From positions 558,001 to 622,000 of the forward strand of contig NZ_JANQAH010000007.1 of the NCBI RefSeq assembly GCF_024707125.1: a stretch of DNA of 64,000 nt. Reading direction: 5' to 3'. The notes below the pieces were generated by a model, which worked only from the letters and a program-made list of their open reading frames with translations, did no database searches and was not told where the DNA came from. Below, piece by piece: positions 35,916 through 45,186 of the stretch (the first letter of the stretch is position 1; each line of letters starts with the position of its first letter). The DNA comes from Devosia sp. (lineage in GTDB: Bacteria > Pseudomonadota > Alphaproteobacteria > Rhizobiales > Devosiaceae). A program made the translations under genes and the position numbers.

Positions 35916-36746
35916 ATGACAACCGACAACCCCGTTCTCGTCATCGGCGCCACCGGCAAGACCGGCGCTCGCGTCGCTGCCCGCCTCGCCGCCGCGGGCC
36001 ATCCCCACCGCGCCGTCTCGCGCCGCTCCGAACCCGAATTCGATTGGGAAAAGCCAGAAACCTGGGCGCCAGCCCTTGAGGGCATGAAGAGCGCCTACAT
36101 CACCTATGTGCCCGATCTCGCCGCCCCCGAAGCCCAGGAAAACATCCGCCGCTTCGCCGAACTGGCAAAATCCGCTGGCCTCAAAAAACTGGTCCTCCTT
36201 TCCGGCCGCGGCGAACACGGCGCCGAACTCTCGGAGGAAAATATCCGCAAAAGCGGCCTCGATTTCACCATCGTCCGTGCCAGCTGGTTCAACCAGAATT
36301 TTGACGAAGGCTTTTTCCACTCGTCCATCCTCAATGGTGTCGTCGCCCTGCCCGCCGGCAGCCGCGTTGAACCCTTCATCGACGTGGACGACATCGCCGA
36401 CGTCGCCGTGGCCGCGCTCCTCGAAGACAAGCACAATGGCGAAACCTACGAAGTCACCGGCCCCCGCCTTCTTACTTTTGCCGACGCCGCCGCCGAGATC
36501 GCCGCGGCCAGCGGCCTGCCCGTCAGCTACGTCCCCATCGACGGCCCCACCTTCCACGCCGCCCTGCTCCCCGCCGTCGGCCCCGGAATCGCCGATCTCA
36601 TGACCAATCTCTGCGCTGAAGTCTTTGATGGCCGCAACGAGCGCCTCAGCGATGGCGTGCAGCGCGCCCTCGGCCGCCCCCCGCGCGATTTCTCCGACTA
36701 TGTGAAAGCCGCAGCCGCCCGCGGCGCCTGGCGCAAGGCCGCGTGA
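35916..36746 (+). CDS. NmrA-like NAD(P)-binding protein
   Basis: A 276-residue atypical short-chain dehydrogenase of the NmrA/HSCARG type. The nucleotide-binding loop is VLVIGATGKTGARVAARLA, followed by YVPDLAAPEAQENIRRFAELAKSAGLKKLVLLSGRGEHGAE, DFTIVRASWFNQNF and PFIDVDDIADVAVAALLE. The catalytic Tyr-x-x-x-Lys of ordinary dehydrogenases is not evident, so it could be a redox sensor or an isomerase/reductase. AAGAGGAGA is well placed before the ATG. The stop overlaps the start of the DUF4345 gene (TGATG). The divergent AraC-family gene probably controls it. Confidence 0.88.
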   Translation: MTTDNPVLVIGATGKTGARVAARLAAAGHPHRAVSRRSEPEFDWEKPETWAPALEGMKSAYITYVPDLAAPEAQENIRRFAELAKSAGLKKLVLLSGRGEHGAELSEENIRKSGLDFTIVRASWFNQNFDEGFFHSSILNGVVALPAGSRVEPFIDVDDIADVAVAALLEDKHNGETYEVTGPRLLTFADAAAEIAAASGLPVSYVPIDGPTFHAALLPAVGPGIADLMTNLCAEVFDGRNERLSDGVQRALGRPPRDFSDYVKAAAARGAWRKAA

Positions 36747-37141
36747 TGGTCCGCCTCACGCAAGCCTATCTCGCCCTCGCCGCCCTCACGGCGCTGTTCG
36801 TCGGCCTCGGCATGCTCACCATGCCGACGGCCTTCTACGGCAGCTATGGCATCGACCCGACGCTATCCCCGAGCCTCGCCAGCGAACTCCGCTCCCCCGG
36901 CGTCCTGCTGACCACCATCGGCCTCTTCTTCGGCTATGGCATCATCTCGCCCCAATGGCGCAATTTCGCCCTCTGGACCGCCGCCGTCTTCTACCTCGGC
37001 TACGCCACCGCCCGCACGCTATCGCTGGCCCTCGACGGCATCCCCTCCAGCGGCCTCCTCGCCGCCGGCGCGTTCGAACTCGCCCTCGGCCTCGCCGCGG
37101 TGGTTCTCCTCATCATCCAGCGCCGCACCATCACTGCCTAA
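36746..37141 (+). CDS. DUF4345-family four-helix membrane protein
   Basis: A 131-residue membrane protein with four hydrophobic helices (about 4-24, 46-66, 72-91 and 101-124) and the DUF4345 pattern: ALFVGLGMLTMPTAFYGSYGID near the first helix, ELRSPGVLLTTIGLFFGYG, FYLGYATARTLSLALDG, and FELALGLAAVVLLIIQRR at the end. Function of the family is unknown. The ATG overlaps the stop of the NmrA-like gene, so the two are co-translated. A GTG one codon earlier is an alternative. Confidence 0.85.
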   Translation: MVRLTQAYLALAALTALFVGLGMLTMPTAFYGSYGIDPTLSPSLASELRSPGVLLTTIGLFFGYGIISPQWRNFALWTAAVFYLGYATARTLSLALDGIPSSGLLAAGAFELALGLAAVVLLIIQRRTITA

Positions 37142-37254
37142 AAATCCCGGCGCCGACCACCGGCCGGCGCCCCAACATCCGTTGAAAACCCAATCATGGG
37201 TTGAACGTGTCGCCCCCCTCGGATAGACCGCAGCAAATCTGAAGGGATCCGAGC

Positions 37255-38217
37255 ATGGCCGACACGCCCGCCAGCACCTCCGGCGACTTCCCCCCGTTCC
37301 GCCAACGACACCTCATTTCAATTGCTGATCTCAAACAGCACGAAATAATTGACCTGCTGGATCGCGCCGAGCGCATGGTCCCGGTCAGCCGGCAGGAGCG
37401 CAAATCGCTCCCCACCTTGTCCGGCAAAACCCAGATTAATTTGTTCTTCGAGCCGTCCACCCGGACGCAATCGTCCTTCGAGATCGCGGGCAAACGCCTC
37501 GGCGCCCTCGTGGTCAACATGTCGGTGAAGACAAGCTCGGTCTCCAAGGGCGAAACCCTCGTTGACACCGCCGCAACGCTCAACGCCATGCGCCCCGACG
37601 TGCTGGTGGTCCGCCATGGCGCTGCCGGCGCGGTGGAACTGCTCAGCCAGAAAGTCGGCTGCTCCGTCATCAATGCCGGCGACGGCGCCCATGAGCACCC
37701 GACCCAGGCCCTCCTCGACGCCCTGACCATCCGCCGTCACAAGGGCCGCATCTCCGGCCTCACCGTGGCCATCTGCGGCGACATCGCCAATTCCCGCGTT
37801 GCCCGCTCCAATCTGCTGCTGCTCGGCGCGCTCCATGTCCGCACCCGCGTCATCGCCCCGCGCAACCTGCTGCCGCCCGGCATCGAACACCTCGCCACCG
37901 AAGTTTTCACCGACATGGAAGAAGGCCTCAAAGGCGTCGACGTGGTGATGATGCTGCGCCTGCAGCACGAGCGCGCCAGCGGCAAGATGATCCCCTCGGT
38001 CCGCGAATATTACCGCTTCTACGGCCTCGATGCCGAAAAGCTCGCCTTCGCCAATCCCGATGCCATCGTCATGCATCCCGGCCCCATGAACCGCGGCGTC
38101 GAGATCGATCCGGCCATTGCCGATGGCGCACGCTCGGTCATCACCGATCAGGTCGAAATGGGCGTTGCCGTCCGCATGGCCGTCCTCGACGCTCTGCTCT
38201 CGGGAGATCAGGCATGA
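37255..38217 (+). CDS. pyrB: Aspartate carbamoyltransferase, catalytic subunit
   Basis: Joins carbamoyl phosphate and aspartate in pyrimidine synthesis. The 320-residue protein has the carbamoyl-phosphate loop [13 protein letters not shown], the [18 protein letters not shown] segment (80s-type loop residues), [32 protein letters not shown], and the aspartate-binding [10 protein letters not shown] and [12 protein letters not shown]. It overlaps the following pyrC' gene by 4 bases. A small perfect hairpin (AACCCA/TGGGTT, 37187-37202) lies in the leader, but no riboswitch or pyrR-type motif is recognised. Its partner protein is a DHOase-like subunit lacking metal ligands, so it belongs to the PyrB/PyrC' complex class. 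Confidence 0.97.
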   Translation: MADTPASTSGDFPPFRQRHLISIADLKQHEIIDLLDRAERMVPVSRQERKSLPTLSGKTQINLFFEPSTRTQSSFEIAGKRLGALVVNMSVKTSSVSKGETLVDTAATLNAMRPDVLVVRHGAAGAVELLSQKVGCSVINAGDGAHEHPTQALLDALTIRRHKGRISGLTVAICGDIANSRVARSNLLLLGALHVRTRVIAPRNLLPPGIEHLATEVFTDMEEGLKGVDVVMMLRLQHERASGKMIPSVREYYRFYGLDAEKLAFANPDAIVMHPGPMNRGVEIDPAIADGARSVITDQVEMGVAVRMAVLDALLSGDQA

Positions 38218-39506
38218 CAAAACCCCTGCTCATTGAAAATGCCCGCATCGTCGATCCCGCCTCGGGCACCGACCAGCGCGGCGCCGTGCTCATCGAAAAC
38301 GGCCGCATTGCCGATCTCGCCCTTGATGGTCCCGTCGGCGTCCCCGATGGCGCCGAGGTCATCAATGCCAACGGCCTCGTCCTCGCCCCCGGCCTCATCG
38401 ACATGCGCGTTTTCACCGGCGAACCCGGCTGGGAATATCGCGAAACCCTCGCCTCAGCCGGCGAAGCCGCCGCCGCCGGTGGCGTCACGTCCTTCGTCAT
38501 GATGCCCGACACCATGCCGGCTGTGGACGACGGCGCCGTTGTGGACTTCCTCGTCCGCCGCGCCAAGGCGACCTCCAAAGTCAACATCCTCCCCGCCGCT
38601 GGCATCACCAAAGGCCTTGCCGGCAAAGACCTCACCGAATTCGGCCTCATGCGCGAGGCCGGCGCCGTCTGCCTCTCCGATGGCCGCAATTCCATCCAGT
38701 CCACGGCGCTGCTGCGCACCGCCATGTCCTACGCCGCCAATTTCGACATGACGATCGTCCACCACACGGTCGACACCAGCCTTGCCGGCGAAGGCGTCAT
38801 GAACGATGGCCTCTTCGCCACGGTGCTCGGTCTGAAGGGCATCGCCCGCGAAGCCGAAACCATTCCCCTGTCCCGCGACCTACAACTGGCGGCCCTCACC
38901 GGCGTCCGCTACCACGCCGCGCAAATCTCCACCGCAGGCTCGGTTGAGATCGTCCAGGCCGCCAAATCGCGTAACCCGCGCATTACCGCCGGCATCTCGA
39001 TCAACAACCTTTGCCTCAACGAAAACGACATCGGCCGCTACCGGACCTACTTCAAGCTCGGCACCCCGCTCCGCTCTGAAGACGACCGCCGCGCCGTCAT
39101 CGATGGTCTGCGCTCGGGCGTGATCGATACGATCCATTCCGATCACGACCCGCAGGATAGCGAAGTCAAGCGCCAGCCCTTTGCCGAAGCCTCAAACGGC
39201 GCCATCGGCCTTGAAACCCTGCTCGCCGCCGCGCTCCGCCTCGTCCATTCCGACGACGTCCCGCTGCTGACTGTCCTCAAGGCAATGACCAGCCGCCCGG
39301 CGGAAATCCTCGGCCTCGAAGCCGGCCGCGTCGCCAAGGGCGCCCCGGCAGACCTGATCCTCGTCGATCTCGACTATCCCTGGCAGGTCAACGAGAACGA
39401 GCTTCGTTCGCGCTCGCGCAATACGAGCTTTGAGAATGCCCGCCTCGCCGGAAAGGTCATGCGGACCATCGTCGGCGGCGAGACGGTATTTTTGCATAAG
39501 GACTAG
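38214..39506 (+). CDS. pyrC': Dihydroorotase-like protein lacking metal ligands (PyrC')
   Basis: A 430-residue amidohydrolase-superfamily protein related to dihydroorotase but with key catalytic residues missing. The normal HxH metal motif is replaced by R65-V66-F67 ([13 protein letters not shown]), and the fourth-strand histidine of the usual HVST motif is replaced by Gln in [25 protein letters not shown] keeps an aspartate. In Pseudomonas-type systems such inactive homologues (PyrC') form a structural complex with PyrB, and an active pyrC lies elsewhere. The 4-base overlap with pyrB supports this. I infer no dihydroorotase activity. A true pyrC must exist outside the window if pyrimidines are made. 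Confidence 0.9.
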   Translation: MTKPLLIENARIVDPASGTDQRGAVLIENGRIADLALDGPVGVPDGAEVINANGLVLAPGLIDMRVFTGEPGWEYRETLASAGEAAAAGGVTSFVMMPDTMPAVDDGAVVDFLVRRAKATSKVNILPAAGITKGLAGKDLTEFGLMREAGAVCLSDGRNSIQSTALLRTAMSYAANFDMTIVHHTVDTSLAGEGVMNDGLFATVLGLKGIAREAETIPLSRDLQLAALTGVRYHAAQISTAGSVEIVQAAKSRNPRITAGISINNLCLNENDIGRYRTYFKLGTPLRSEDDRRAVIDGLRSGVIDTIHSDHDPQDSEVKRQPFAEASNGAIGLETLLAAALRLVHSDDVPLLTVLKAMTSRPAEILGLEAGRVAKGAPADLILVDLDYPWQVNENELRSRSRNTSFENARLAGKVMRTIVGGETVFLHKD

Positions 39507-39596
39507 CGGCCGCCCTTCCGGGGCGCACATGAAGACCCTATCTTCCGGCACGGGCGGCATTGAGCTTCCCGTGCTTTTCTTTTCATGGTGTTCCCA

Positions 39597-40097
39597 ATGA
39601 CGCTGTCCATGTATTCGGCCTCGGTGCCGGTCTTTTCGCGCATGCTCAAGAATCTGCTGGCCATTTTCGAAAAGGCCGAAGCCTTTGCGGCAGCCGAAGG
39701 CGTAGACCTGCAGACCTATGTCGAAACCCGCCTCGCCGCCGACATGCACCCGCTGCGCAGCCAGGTGCAGATCGCGACCGACGGCGCCAAGGGCGTCACC
39801 TCGCGCCTCGCCGGCAAGCCGATCCCGAGCTGGGCCGATGATGAAGTCACCTGGGCCGACCTCAAGGCGCGCCTGCAAAAGGGCATCGACTATCTTGCGA
39901 CCTTCACGCCCGAGGATTTTGCGGGCTCGGACGAGCGCGATGTCACCATCAAAATCGGTGGCCAGGACGTTGAGATCGCCGGAGACACCTACCTCCTCAA
40001 CCGCGGCCTGCCGAACTTCTTCTTCCACATCACCACCGCCTACGACATCCTCCGCCACAAGGGCGTCCCGATCGGCAAGCGGGATTATCTCGGCTGA
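39597..40097 (+). CDS. DUF1993-family protein
   Basis: A 166-residue protein of the DinB-like/DUF1993 family. Seen: MTLSMYSASVPVFSRMLKNLLAI at the start, LAADMHPLRSQVQIATDGAKG, GKPIPSWADDEVTWADLKARL, and the closing LNRGLPNFFFHITTAYDILRHKGVPIGKRDYLG with the histidines typical of the four-helix-bundle DinB fold. Function is not established. The start at 39597 matches other family members, and an ATG 4 codons upstream is possible. It stands between pyrC' and plsY and is followed by a palindromic repeat unit. Confidence 0.88.
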   Translation: MTLSMYSASVPVFSRMLKNLLAIFEKAEAFAAAEGVDLQTYVETRLAADMHPLRSQVQIATDGAKGVTSRLAGKPIPSWADDEVTWADLKARLQKGIDYLATFTPEDFAGSDERDVTIKIGGQDVEIAGDTYLLNRGLPNFFFHITTAYDILRHKGVPIGKRDYLG

Positions 40098-40121
40098 TCT
40101 GCCAAACGCCCCCACACTCTC

Positions 40122-40196
40122 GGTGTCATTCCCGCGAAAGCGGGAATCCCTGTTTTGAGAACCAACGGAGATCCCCGCTTTCGCGGGGATGACACC
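40122..40196. repeat. REP/BIME-like palindromic repeat pair
   Basis: Two GC-rich palindromes, TTCCCGCGAAAGCGGGAA and ATCCCCGCTTTCGCGGGGAT, lie in opposite orientation within a larger inverted repeat that starts GGTGTCAT and ends ATGACACC. This is the usual look of dispersed intergenic REP elements in proteobacteria, and no gene overlaps it. The unit sits in the 191-base gap between the DUF1993 gene and plsY. It could act as an mRNA-stabilising or weak termination element. Confidence 0.75.
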
Positions 40197-40288
40197 GCGC
40201 TGGGGTAGACTTTCCTCAACTCCCCATCATCGGGCTCTTGCCCCATCCCCGCCCCGGCGCTACTCCTTCCGGTAATAAGGGAGAAACC

Positions 40289-40900
40289 ATGCCGATCGAT
40301 ATCCTGCCGCTCATTCTGGCGCTCGTCCTCGGCTATCTCGCCGGTTCCATTCCCTTCGGCTTGATCCTCACCCAGGCAGCCGGCCTCGGCGATATCCGCA
40401 AAATCGGTTCGGGCAATATCGGCGCCACCAATGTGCTGCGCACCGGCAACCGACCCGTTGCCGCCGCCACCTTGGTTCTCGACGCCCTCAAGGCCGCCAT
40501 CCCCGTTCTCGTCGCCCGCTATTTCTGGGGCGAAGACGCTGCCATGCTTGCCGCGGTCGGCGCCTTCTTGGGCCATTGCTTCCCCGTCTGGCTCGGCTTC
40601 AAGGGCGGCAAGGGCGTTGCCGTCATGATCGGCTCGCTCCTCTCGCTCGCCTGGCCCGTAGGCCTCATCTTCTGCGCCGTGTGGCTCCTGATCGCCTACA
40701 CAAGGAAGATTTCCTCGCTCGCCGCGCTCACTGCCGCCGCCACCGCGCCGATCTTCGCCTATGTCGTCGTTGGCAGCACCTACCTCACCCTCACCGTTCT
40801 CGGCCTCGCTCTCCTGCTCTTCTTCCAGCACCGCGAAAATATCGGCCGGCTCATGAACGGCACCGAGTCGACCATCGGCGGCGACAAGAAAGCCAGCTGA
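40289..40900 (+). CDS. plsY: Acyl-phosphate:glycerol-3-phosphate acyltransferase
   Basis: An integral membrane enzyme that transfers an acyl group from acyl phosphate to sn-glycerol 3-phosphate, the first step of phospholipid synthesis. The 203-residue protein has the three PlsY signature motifs: [13 protein letters not shown] (motif 1), [13 protein letters not shown] (motif 2), and the [20 protein letters not shown] region (motif 3), with about seven helices. AAGGGAGAAACC precedes the ATG. dprA follows with only 2 bases between, so the two may be one transcript. The upstream gap contains the palindromic repeat pair. Confidence 0.95.
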   Translation: MPIDILPLILALVLGYLAGSIPFGLILTQAAGLGDIRKIGSGNIGATNVLRTGNRPVAAATLVLDALKAAIPVLVARYFWGEDAAMLAAVGAFLGHCFPVWLGFKGGKGVAVMIGSLLSLAWPVGLIFCAVWLLIAYTRKISSLAALTAAATAPIFAYVVVGSTYLTLTVLGLALLLFFQHRENIGRLMNGTESTIGGDKKAS

Positions 40901-40902
40901 CC

Positions 40903-42024
40903 ATGCGGGCCCGCGTGATGCCCATGCTCACGCCGGCCCAACGCACTGCCTGGCTGCGGCTTGTGCGCAGCGACAATGTCGGCCCCGTCACCTTCCGCCA
41001 GTTGGTCAACCGCTTCGGTTCGGTAGAAGCCTCCCTCGACGCCCTGCCCGCCCTGATGCGTAGCGCCGGCCGCCCGTTCCGCATCACCTCGCAGGCCCAG
41101 GCCGAAGACGAAATCGCCGCACTCGACCGCCTCAATGCCCGCGTCGTCGCCATGGGCGAAGCCGATTATCCCGAGCACCTGACCCATATCCCTGCCGCCC
41201 CGCCGCTCCTGACTATCGCTGGCGGCCAAAACCTCGACTGGCACCGCACCGTCGCCATTGTCGGCGCTCGCAATGCCTCGGCCGCCGGCGCCAAGATGAC
41301 GCGGCTCCTCACCACCGATCTCGGCGAAGCCGGCTATGTCGTCGTCTCCGGCCTCGCCCGCGGCATCGACACCGCCGCCCACCGCGCCAGCCTCACGACC
41401 GGCACCATTGCCGTCCTCGCCGGCGGCCTCGATTGCATCTATCCCGACGAGAACATTCCGCTCGCCAGTGAAATCCTGGGTTATGGCGGCGCCCTCGTCA
41501 CCGAAATGCCGCTCGGCTGGGAACCCCGCGCCCGCGACTTCCCAAGACGTAACCGCATCGTATCCGGTCTATCCCTCGGCACCGTCGTCGTCGAAGCCGC
41601 CAAGCGCTCCGGCTCCCTCATCACCGCCCGCCTGGCCCTAGAACAAAACCGCGACGTCTTCGCCGTCCCCGGCTCCCCACTCGATCCACGCGCCGAAGGC
41701 GGCAATGCCCTCATTCAGCAGGGCGCCAAGCTCATCACCTCTGCCGCCGACATCATCGAATCCCTGTCCGCGGCCGATCCCTCGCGCACCCTGCTCTTCG
41801 AAGCCGAGTGGCAACCGGACATCGGCCCCGTCGACGCCCCTCCTGGCGCTGACGACCGTTCCCGTCTCCTGAGCGCTCTCTCGACGACGCCTACCGATAT
41901 CGAAGAACTGCTCGCCCAGACCGAGATATCGCCTCAGGCCATGCAGATCCTGCTCCTCGAATTCGATCTCGCCGGGCAGATCGAGTGGTCGTCCGGACAG
42001 CTTGTCGCACTGCGCGGCGCGTGA
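40903..42024 (+). CDS. dprA: DNA processing protein DprA
   Basis: A 373-residue protein that binds single-stranded DNA and loads RecA during natural transformation. An N-terminal helical domain (about 8-75) is followed by the Rossmann-like DprA/Smf fold (VAIVGARNASAAGAK, VVSGLARGIDTAAHRASL, GGLDCIYPDENI, NRIVSGLS, FAVPGSPLDPRAEGGNALIQQG) and a C-terminal winged helix (about 320-373). The ATG at 40903 follows 2 bases after plsY, and no better start is seen. Presence of dprA does not by itself show that the organism is competent. Confidence 0.95.
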   Translation: MRARVMPMLTPAQRTAWLRLVRSDNVGPVTFRQLVNRFGSVEASLDALPALMRSAGRPFRITSQAQAEDEIAALDRLNARVVAMGEADYPEHLTHIPAAPPLLTIAGGQNLDWHRTVAIVGARNASAAGAKMTRLLTTDLGEAGYVVVSGLARGIDTAAHRASLTTGTIAVLAGGLDCIYPDENIPLASEILGYGGALVTEMPLGWEPRARDFPRRNRIVSGLSLGTVVVEAAKRSGSLITARLALEQNRDVFAVPGSPLDPRAEGGNALIQQGAKLITSAADIIESLSAADPSRTLLFEAEWQPDIGPVDAPPGADDRSRLLSALSTTPTDIEELLAQTEISPQAMQILLLEFDLAGQIEWSSGQLVALRGA

Positions 42025-42040
42025 ACAAAATCAGTCCCCG

Positions 42041-42069
42041 TTGACACCGCCCCCTCGCTTCACCATGTT
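42041..42069 (+). promoter_or_regulatory. Candidate promoter of topA
   Basis: TTGACA at 42041-42046 is followed after 17 bases by CATGTT, one base from the TATGTT type of -10. It lies in the 83-base gap before topA, with a start point expected about 30 bases before the ATG at 42108. The -35 is perfect, the -10 is only fair. Confidence 0.45.
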
Positions 42070-42107
42070 GCGCGCTCTCAGTTACAGCGTTGCGGAACGG
42101 GTCATCC

Positions 42108-44741
42108 ATGAAGGTCGTCGTCGTTGAAAGTCCGACTAAGGTCAAGACAATCAACAAGTATTTGGGCTCGGGCTATGAAGTCCTGGCCAGCTTCGGCCAT
42201 ATCCGCGACCTGCCGGCCAAGGACGGTTCGGTTCGTCCTGACGAAGATTTCGCCATGTCCTGGGAGGTCGACACTGCCTCCAAGAAGCGCGTTTCCGATA
42301 TTGCCAATGCCCTCAAGGGCGCTGATGAACTGATCCTCGCAACCGACCCTGATCGCGAAGGCGAGGCCATCTCCTGGCATATCCTTGACGTGCTCAAGCA
42401 GAAGAAGGCGATCAAGAAGGACCAAAAGGTTCAGCGCGTGGTCTTCAATGCCATCACCAAGGATGCCGTGACTGCGGCCATGGCCAATCCGCGCGAACTC
42501 GACATGCCGCTGGTGGACGCCTATCTCGCCCGCCGCGCGCTCGACTATCTCGTCGGCTTCACCCTGTCGCCGATCCTGTGGCGCAAACTGCCGGGCTCTC
42601 GCTCGGCTGGCCGCGTGCAGTCCGTCACCCTGCGCCTTGTTTCCGACCGCGAAGCCGAGATCGAAAAGTTCAAGGCCGACGAATACTGGTCCGTCGAGGC
42701 CTCGCTCGCCCAGAACGGCAAGGGTTTTGTGGCCCGCCTGTTCTCCGTCGATGGCAAGAAGACCGACAAGCTCGACGTCAAGACCGGCGAAGACGCCGCT
42801 GCGCTCAAAAAACTCATCCAATCCGGCCAGTTCAACGTTTCCAACGTTGAAAAGAAGCCGACCAAGCGCAACCCCTACGCGCCCTTCACGACCTCGTCGC
42901 TGCAGCAGGACGCCTCCTCACGCTTGGGCCTTTCGCCCTCGCGCACCATGCAGATCGCCCAGCGCCTCTACGAAGACGGCCTCATCACCTATATGCGTAC
43001 CGACGCCGTGCAGATGGCTCCGGAAGGCATTGCGATGGCCCGCTCGGTCATCGGCAAATATTACGGTGACGAGTACCTCCCCGAAAAGGCGCGCATCTAT
43101 CAGTCCAAGGCCAAGAACGCCCAGGAAGCGCACGAAGCGATCCGCCCGACGGACATGTTCAAGCGCCCCGAGCAGCTCTCGCTCGATGCCGACCAGGCAA
43201 AACTCTACGGCCTGATCTGGCGCCGCACGCTTGCTTCGCAGATGAAGTCGGCCGAGATCGACCGCACCACCGTCGACATCGCCGTCAACGTACCCGGCCG
43301 CAATGTCGAACTGCGCGCCGTCGGCTCCGTCGTCACCTTCCCGGGCTTCCTCAAACTCTACGGCGTCGAGGTCAAATCCGACGAAGAGACCGAAGACGAA
43401 GACAGCCGCGAACTGCCCCCGCTCAAGGTCGGTGACAAGCCGACTCTCGAAAAGGTCGAGATCGAGCAGCATTTCACCCAGCCGCCGAGCCGCTACACCG
43501 AAGCGAGCCTGATCAAGAAGATGGAAGAGATCGGCATCGGCCGTCCTTCCACCTATGCCGCCATCGTCTCGACCCTCAAGGACCGCGACTATGTCCGCCT
43601 CGAAGGCAAGGCCCTGCACCCCGAAGATCGCGGCCGCATCGTCACCGCCTTCCTCGAAAGCTTCTTCACCCGCTATGTCGAATACGGCTTCACCGCCGGC
43701 CTCGAAGAGCAGCTCGACGAAATTTCCGACGGCAAGCTCGACTACAAGCAGGTGCTGCGGGATTTCTGGAAGGATTTCACCGGCAATATCGACGAGATCA
43801 AGGACCTCCGCGTCTCCGAAGTCCTCGACGCCCTCAACGATCTCCTTGCCAGCCGCATCTTCCCGCCCAAGGAAGACGGTTCGGACCCGCGCCGCTGCCC
43901 CACCTGCGGCACCGGCACGCTCTCGCTGAAACTCGGCAAATTCGGCGCGTTCATCGGCTGCTCGAACTATCCCGAGTGCAAGCACACCATGCAGCTCTCC
44001 GACGCGGCCTCCGGCCAGTCCTCGGAAGCCGCTCAGGGTGATGGCGTTCTCGGCACCGATCCGGAATCGGGCGAGGAAGTGCATCTGAAATCGGGCCGTT
44101 TCGGTCCCTATGTCCAGCTTGGCGAAGGCAAGGAGCCCAAGCGCTCGTCCCTCCCCAAGGGCTGGGAGCCGGGCTCCCTGACGCTCGAAAAGGCGCTGCA
44201 GTTGCTCTCGCTGCCGCGCGAAGTCGGCCTGCACCCCGAAACCGGCCTCCCCATCTCGGCCGGCCTCGGCCGCTATGGCCCCTTCATCCTGCATGATGGC
44301 AAATACGCCAACCTGCCCGATGTCGAGGAAGTCTTCACCGTCGGTCTCAACCGCGCCGTCGACCTCCTCGCCCAGAAGGCCGCCGGCGGCTTCAAGCGCG
44401 GCGGTGGCACTGCGGTCGCCGCCATCCAGACCTTCGAGCACGACAACGGCCCCATCACGGTCCGCGCCGGCCGCTATGGCCCCTACGTCAATCAGGGCAA
44501 GGTCAATGCGACCATCCCCAAGGACGTAAAGCCCGAGGACGTCACCGTCGAACAGGCCGTCCAGTGGATTGCCGCCCGCGCCGAAGCCACCGGCACCAAG
44601 GTGAAAAAGGCTCCCGCGAAAAAGGCCGCGGCCAAAAAGCCTGCTGCCAAAGCAACCGCCGAAAAGAAGCCGGCCGCCAAGAAGGCACCGGCAAAGAAGG
44701 CCGCCAAGGCGACCGTGACAGAAGAAGATCCGCCGTTCTGA
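42108..44741 (+). CDS. topA: DNA topoisomerase I
   Basis: Type IA topoisomerase (877 residues) that relaxes negative supercoils. Toprim domain at the N-terminus: VVVVESPTKVKTINKYLG, TDPDREGEAISWH with the metal-binding acidic residues; the active-site tyrosine region GLITYMRTDAVQMAP; then the GRPSTYAAIVSTLKDRDYV motif. A C-terminal zinc finger (CPTCGTGTLSLK with CSNYPEC) is followed by two repeated GRFGPYVQLGEGKE-type topoisomerase C domains (GRYGPFILHDGK, GRYGPYVNQGK) and a Lys/Ala/Pro-rich tail (about 840-877). The tail resembles histone H1 and is common in alphaproteobacterial TopA. Confidence 0.97.
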   Translation: MKVVVVESPTKVKTINKYLGSGYEVLASFGHIRDLPAKDGSVRPDEDFAMSWEVDTASKKRVSDIANALKGADELILATDPDREGEAISWHILDVLKQKKAIKKDQKVQRVVFNAITKDAVTAAMANPRELDMPLVDAYLARRALDYLVGFTLSPILWRKLPGSRSAGRVQSVTLRLVSDREAEIEKFKADEYWSVEASLAQNGKGFVARLFSVDGKKTDKLDVKTGEDAAALKKLIQSGQFNVSNVEKKPTKRNPYAPFTTSSLQQDASSRLGLSPSRTMQIAQRLYEDGLITYMRTDAVQMAPEGIAMARSVIGKYYGDEYLPEKARIYQSKAKNAQEAHEAIRPTDMFKRPEQLSLDADQAKLYGLIWRRTLASQMKSAEIDRTTVDIAVNVPGRNVELRAVGSVVTFPGFLKLYGVEVKSDEETEDEDSRELPPLKVGDKPTLEKVEIEQHFTQPPSRYTEASLIKKMEEIGIGRPSTYAAIVSTLKDRDYVRLEGKALHPEDRGRIVTAFLESFFTRYVEYGFTAGLEEQLDEISDGKLDYKQVLRDFWKDFTGNIDEIKDLRVSEVLDALNDLLASRIFPPKEDGSDPRRCPTCGTGTLSLKLGKFGAFIGCSNYPECKHTMQLSDAASGQSSEAAQGDGVLGTDPESGEEVHLKSGRFGPYVQLGEGKEPKRSSLPKGWEPGSLTLEKALQLLSLPREVGLHPETGLPISAGLGRYGPFILHDGKYANLPDVEEVFTVGLNRAVDLLAQKAAGGFKRGGGTAVAAIQTFEHDNGPITVRAGRYGPYVNQGKVNATIPKDVKPEDVTVEQAVQWIAARAEATGTKVKKAPAKKAAAKKPAAKATAEKKPAAKKAPAKKAAKATVTEEDPPF

Positions 44742-44754
44742 GGCGGGTCAGTCT

Positions 44755-45135
44755 TCAGTTTTCCAGCATGGTCTCGGTGTGGAGGGCGCACTTCCAGCTC
44801 TTGCCGTCGCGCACCCAGGTTGTGCTGTCAGCACATTTCAAGTCCATCGGCTTGCCGTCCATGTCGCCCTTCTGGTGCACCTTGTAGGCGATCACGGCGG
44901 TATCGTCCGACGGGAAGATCACCTCAAGATTACTGAACTTGAAGCTGTCGAGGGTCCACTTGCCCTCCTTGGTCATCTTCTCATAGGCATCGGGGTCGAT
45001 CTTCATCGACCCCATCGGCCCGGTGATCAGACAATCCTTAGCGATCAGCGTCTTGGCGAAGCGGGCATCCTTGTCCACCATGGATTGCCAGAAGCTGGTC
45101 TCGAGTTCGACGATACTCTGTTGGTTCGCGTTCAT
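44755..45135 (-). CDS. NTF2-like / DUF4440 protein
   Basis: A 126-residue protein of the NTF2-like (SnoaL/DUF4440) alpha+beta cone fold. Seen: SIVELETSFWQSMVDKDARFAKTLIAKDCLITGPMG as the helical N-terminal hairpin, then strand-rich VIFPSDDTAVIAYKVHQKG, TTWVRDGKSWKCALHTETML as the family-typical end. No catalytic residues can be assigned. It converges with topA with 13 bases between stops and no obvious terminator. Confidence 0.85.
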   Translation of the reverse strand: MNANQQSIVELETSFWQSMVDKDARFAKTLIAKDCLITGPMGSMKIDPDAYEKMTKEGKWTLDSFKFSNLEVIFPSDDTAVIAYKVHQKGDMDGKPMDLKCADSTTWVRDGKSWKCALHTETMLEN

Positions 45136-45186
45136 GACCGTTCTCCTTTGAGTTGAGAAAACGGCTCGCGGCAGGCGGGGTTCCGC

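Noticed and set aside
37149-37202. Hairpins before pyrB as a terminator or pyrimidine attenuator
   Set aside because: The GGCGCCG/CGGCGCC stem has no T tract and the AACCCA/TGGGTT stem is short; no leader peptide or UTP-sensitive run is seen.
40085-40831. Open frame on the minus strand opposite plsY that includes the REP pair
   Set aside because: It reads the palindromic repeat and the antisense of plsY. The PRKRGSP/PAFAGMT-like peptide it gives is a known artefact of translating such repeats.
42918-44441. 507-codon open frame on the minus strand opposite topA
   Set aside because: Shadow of the topoisomerase gene; Glu/Gly/Ala-rich with no motifs.
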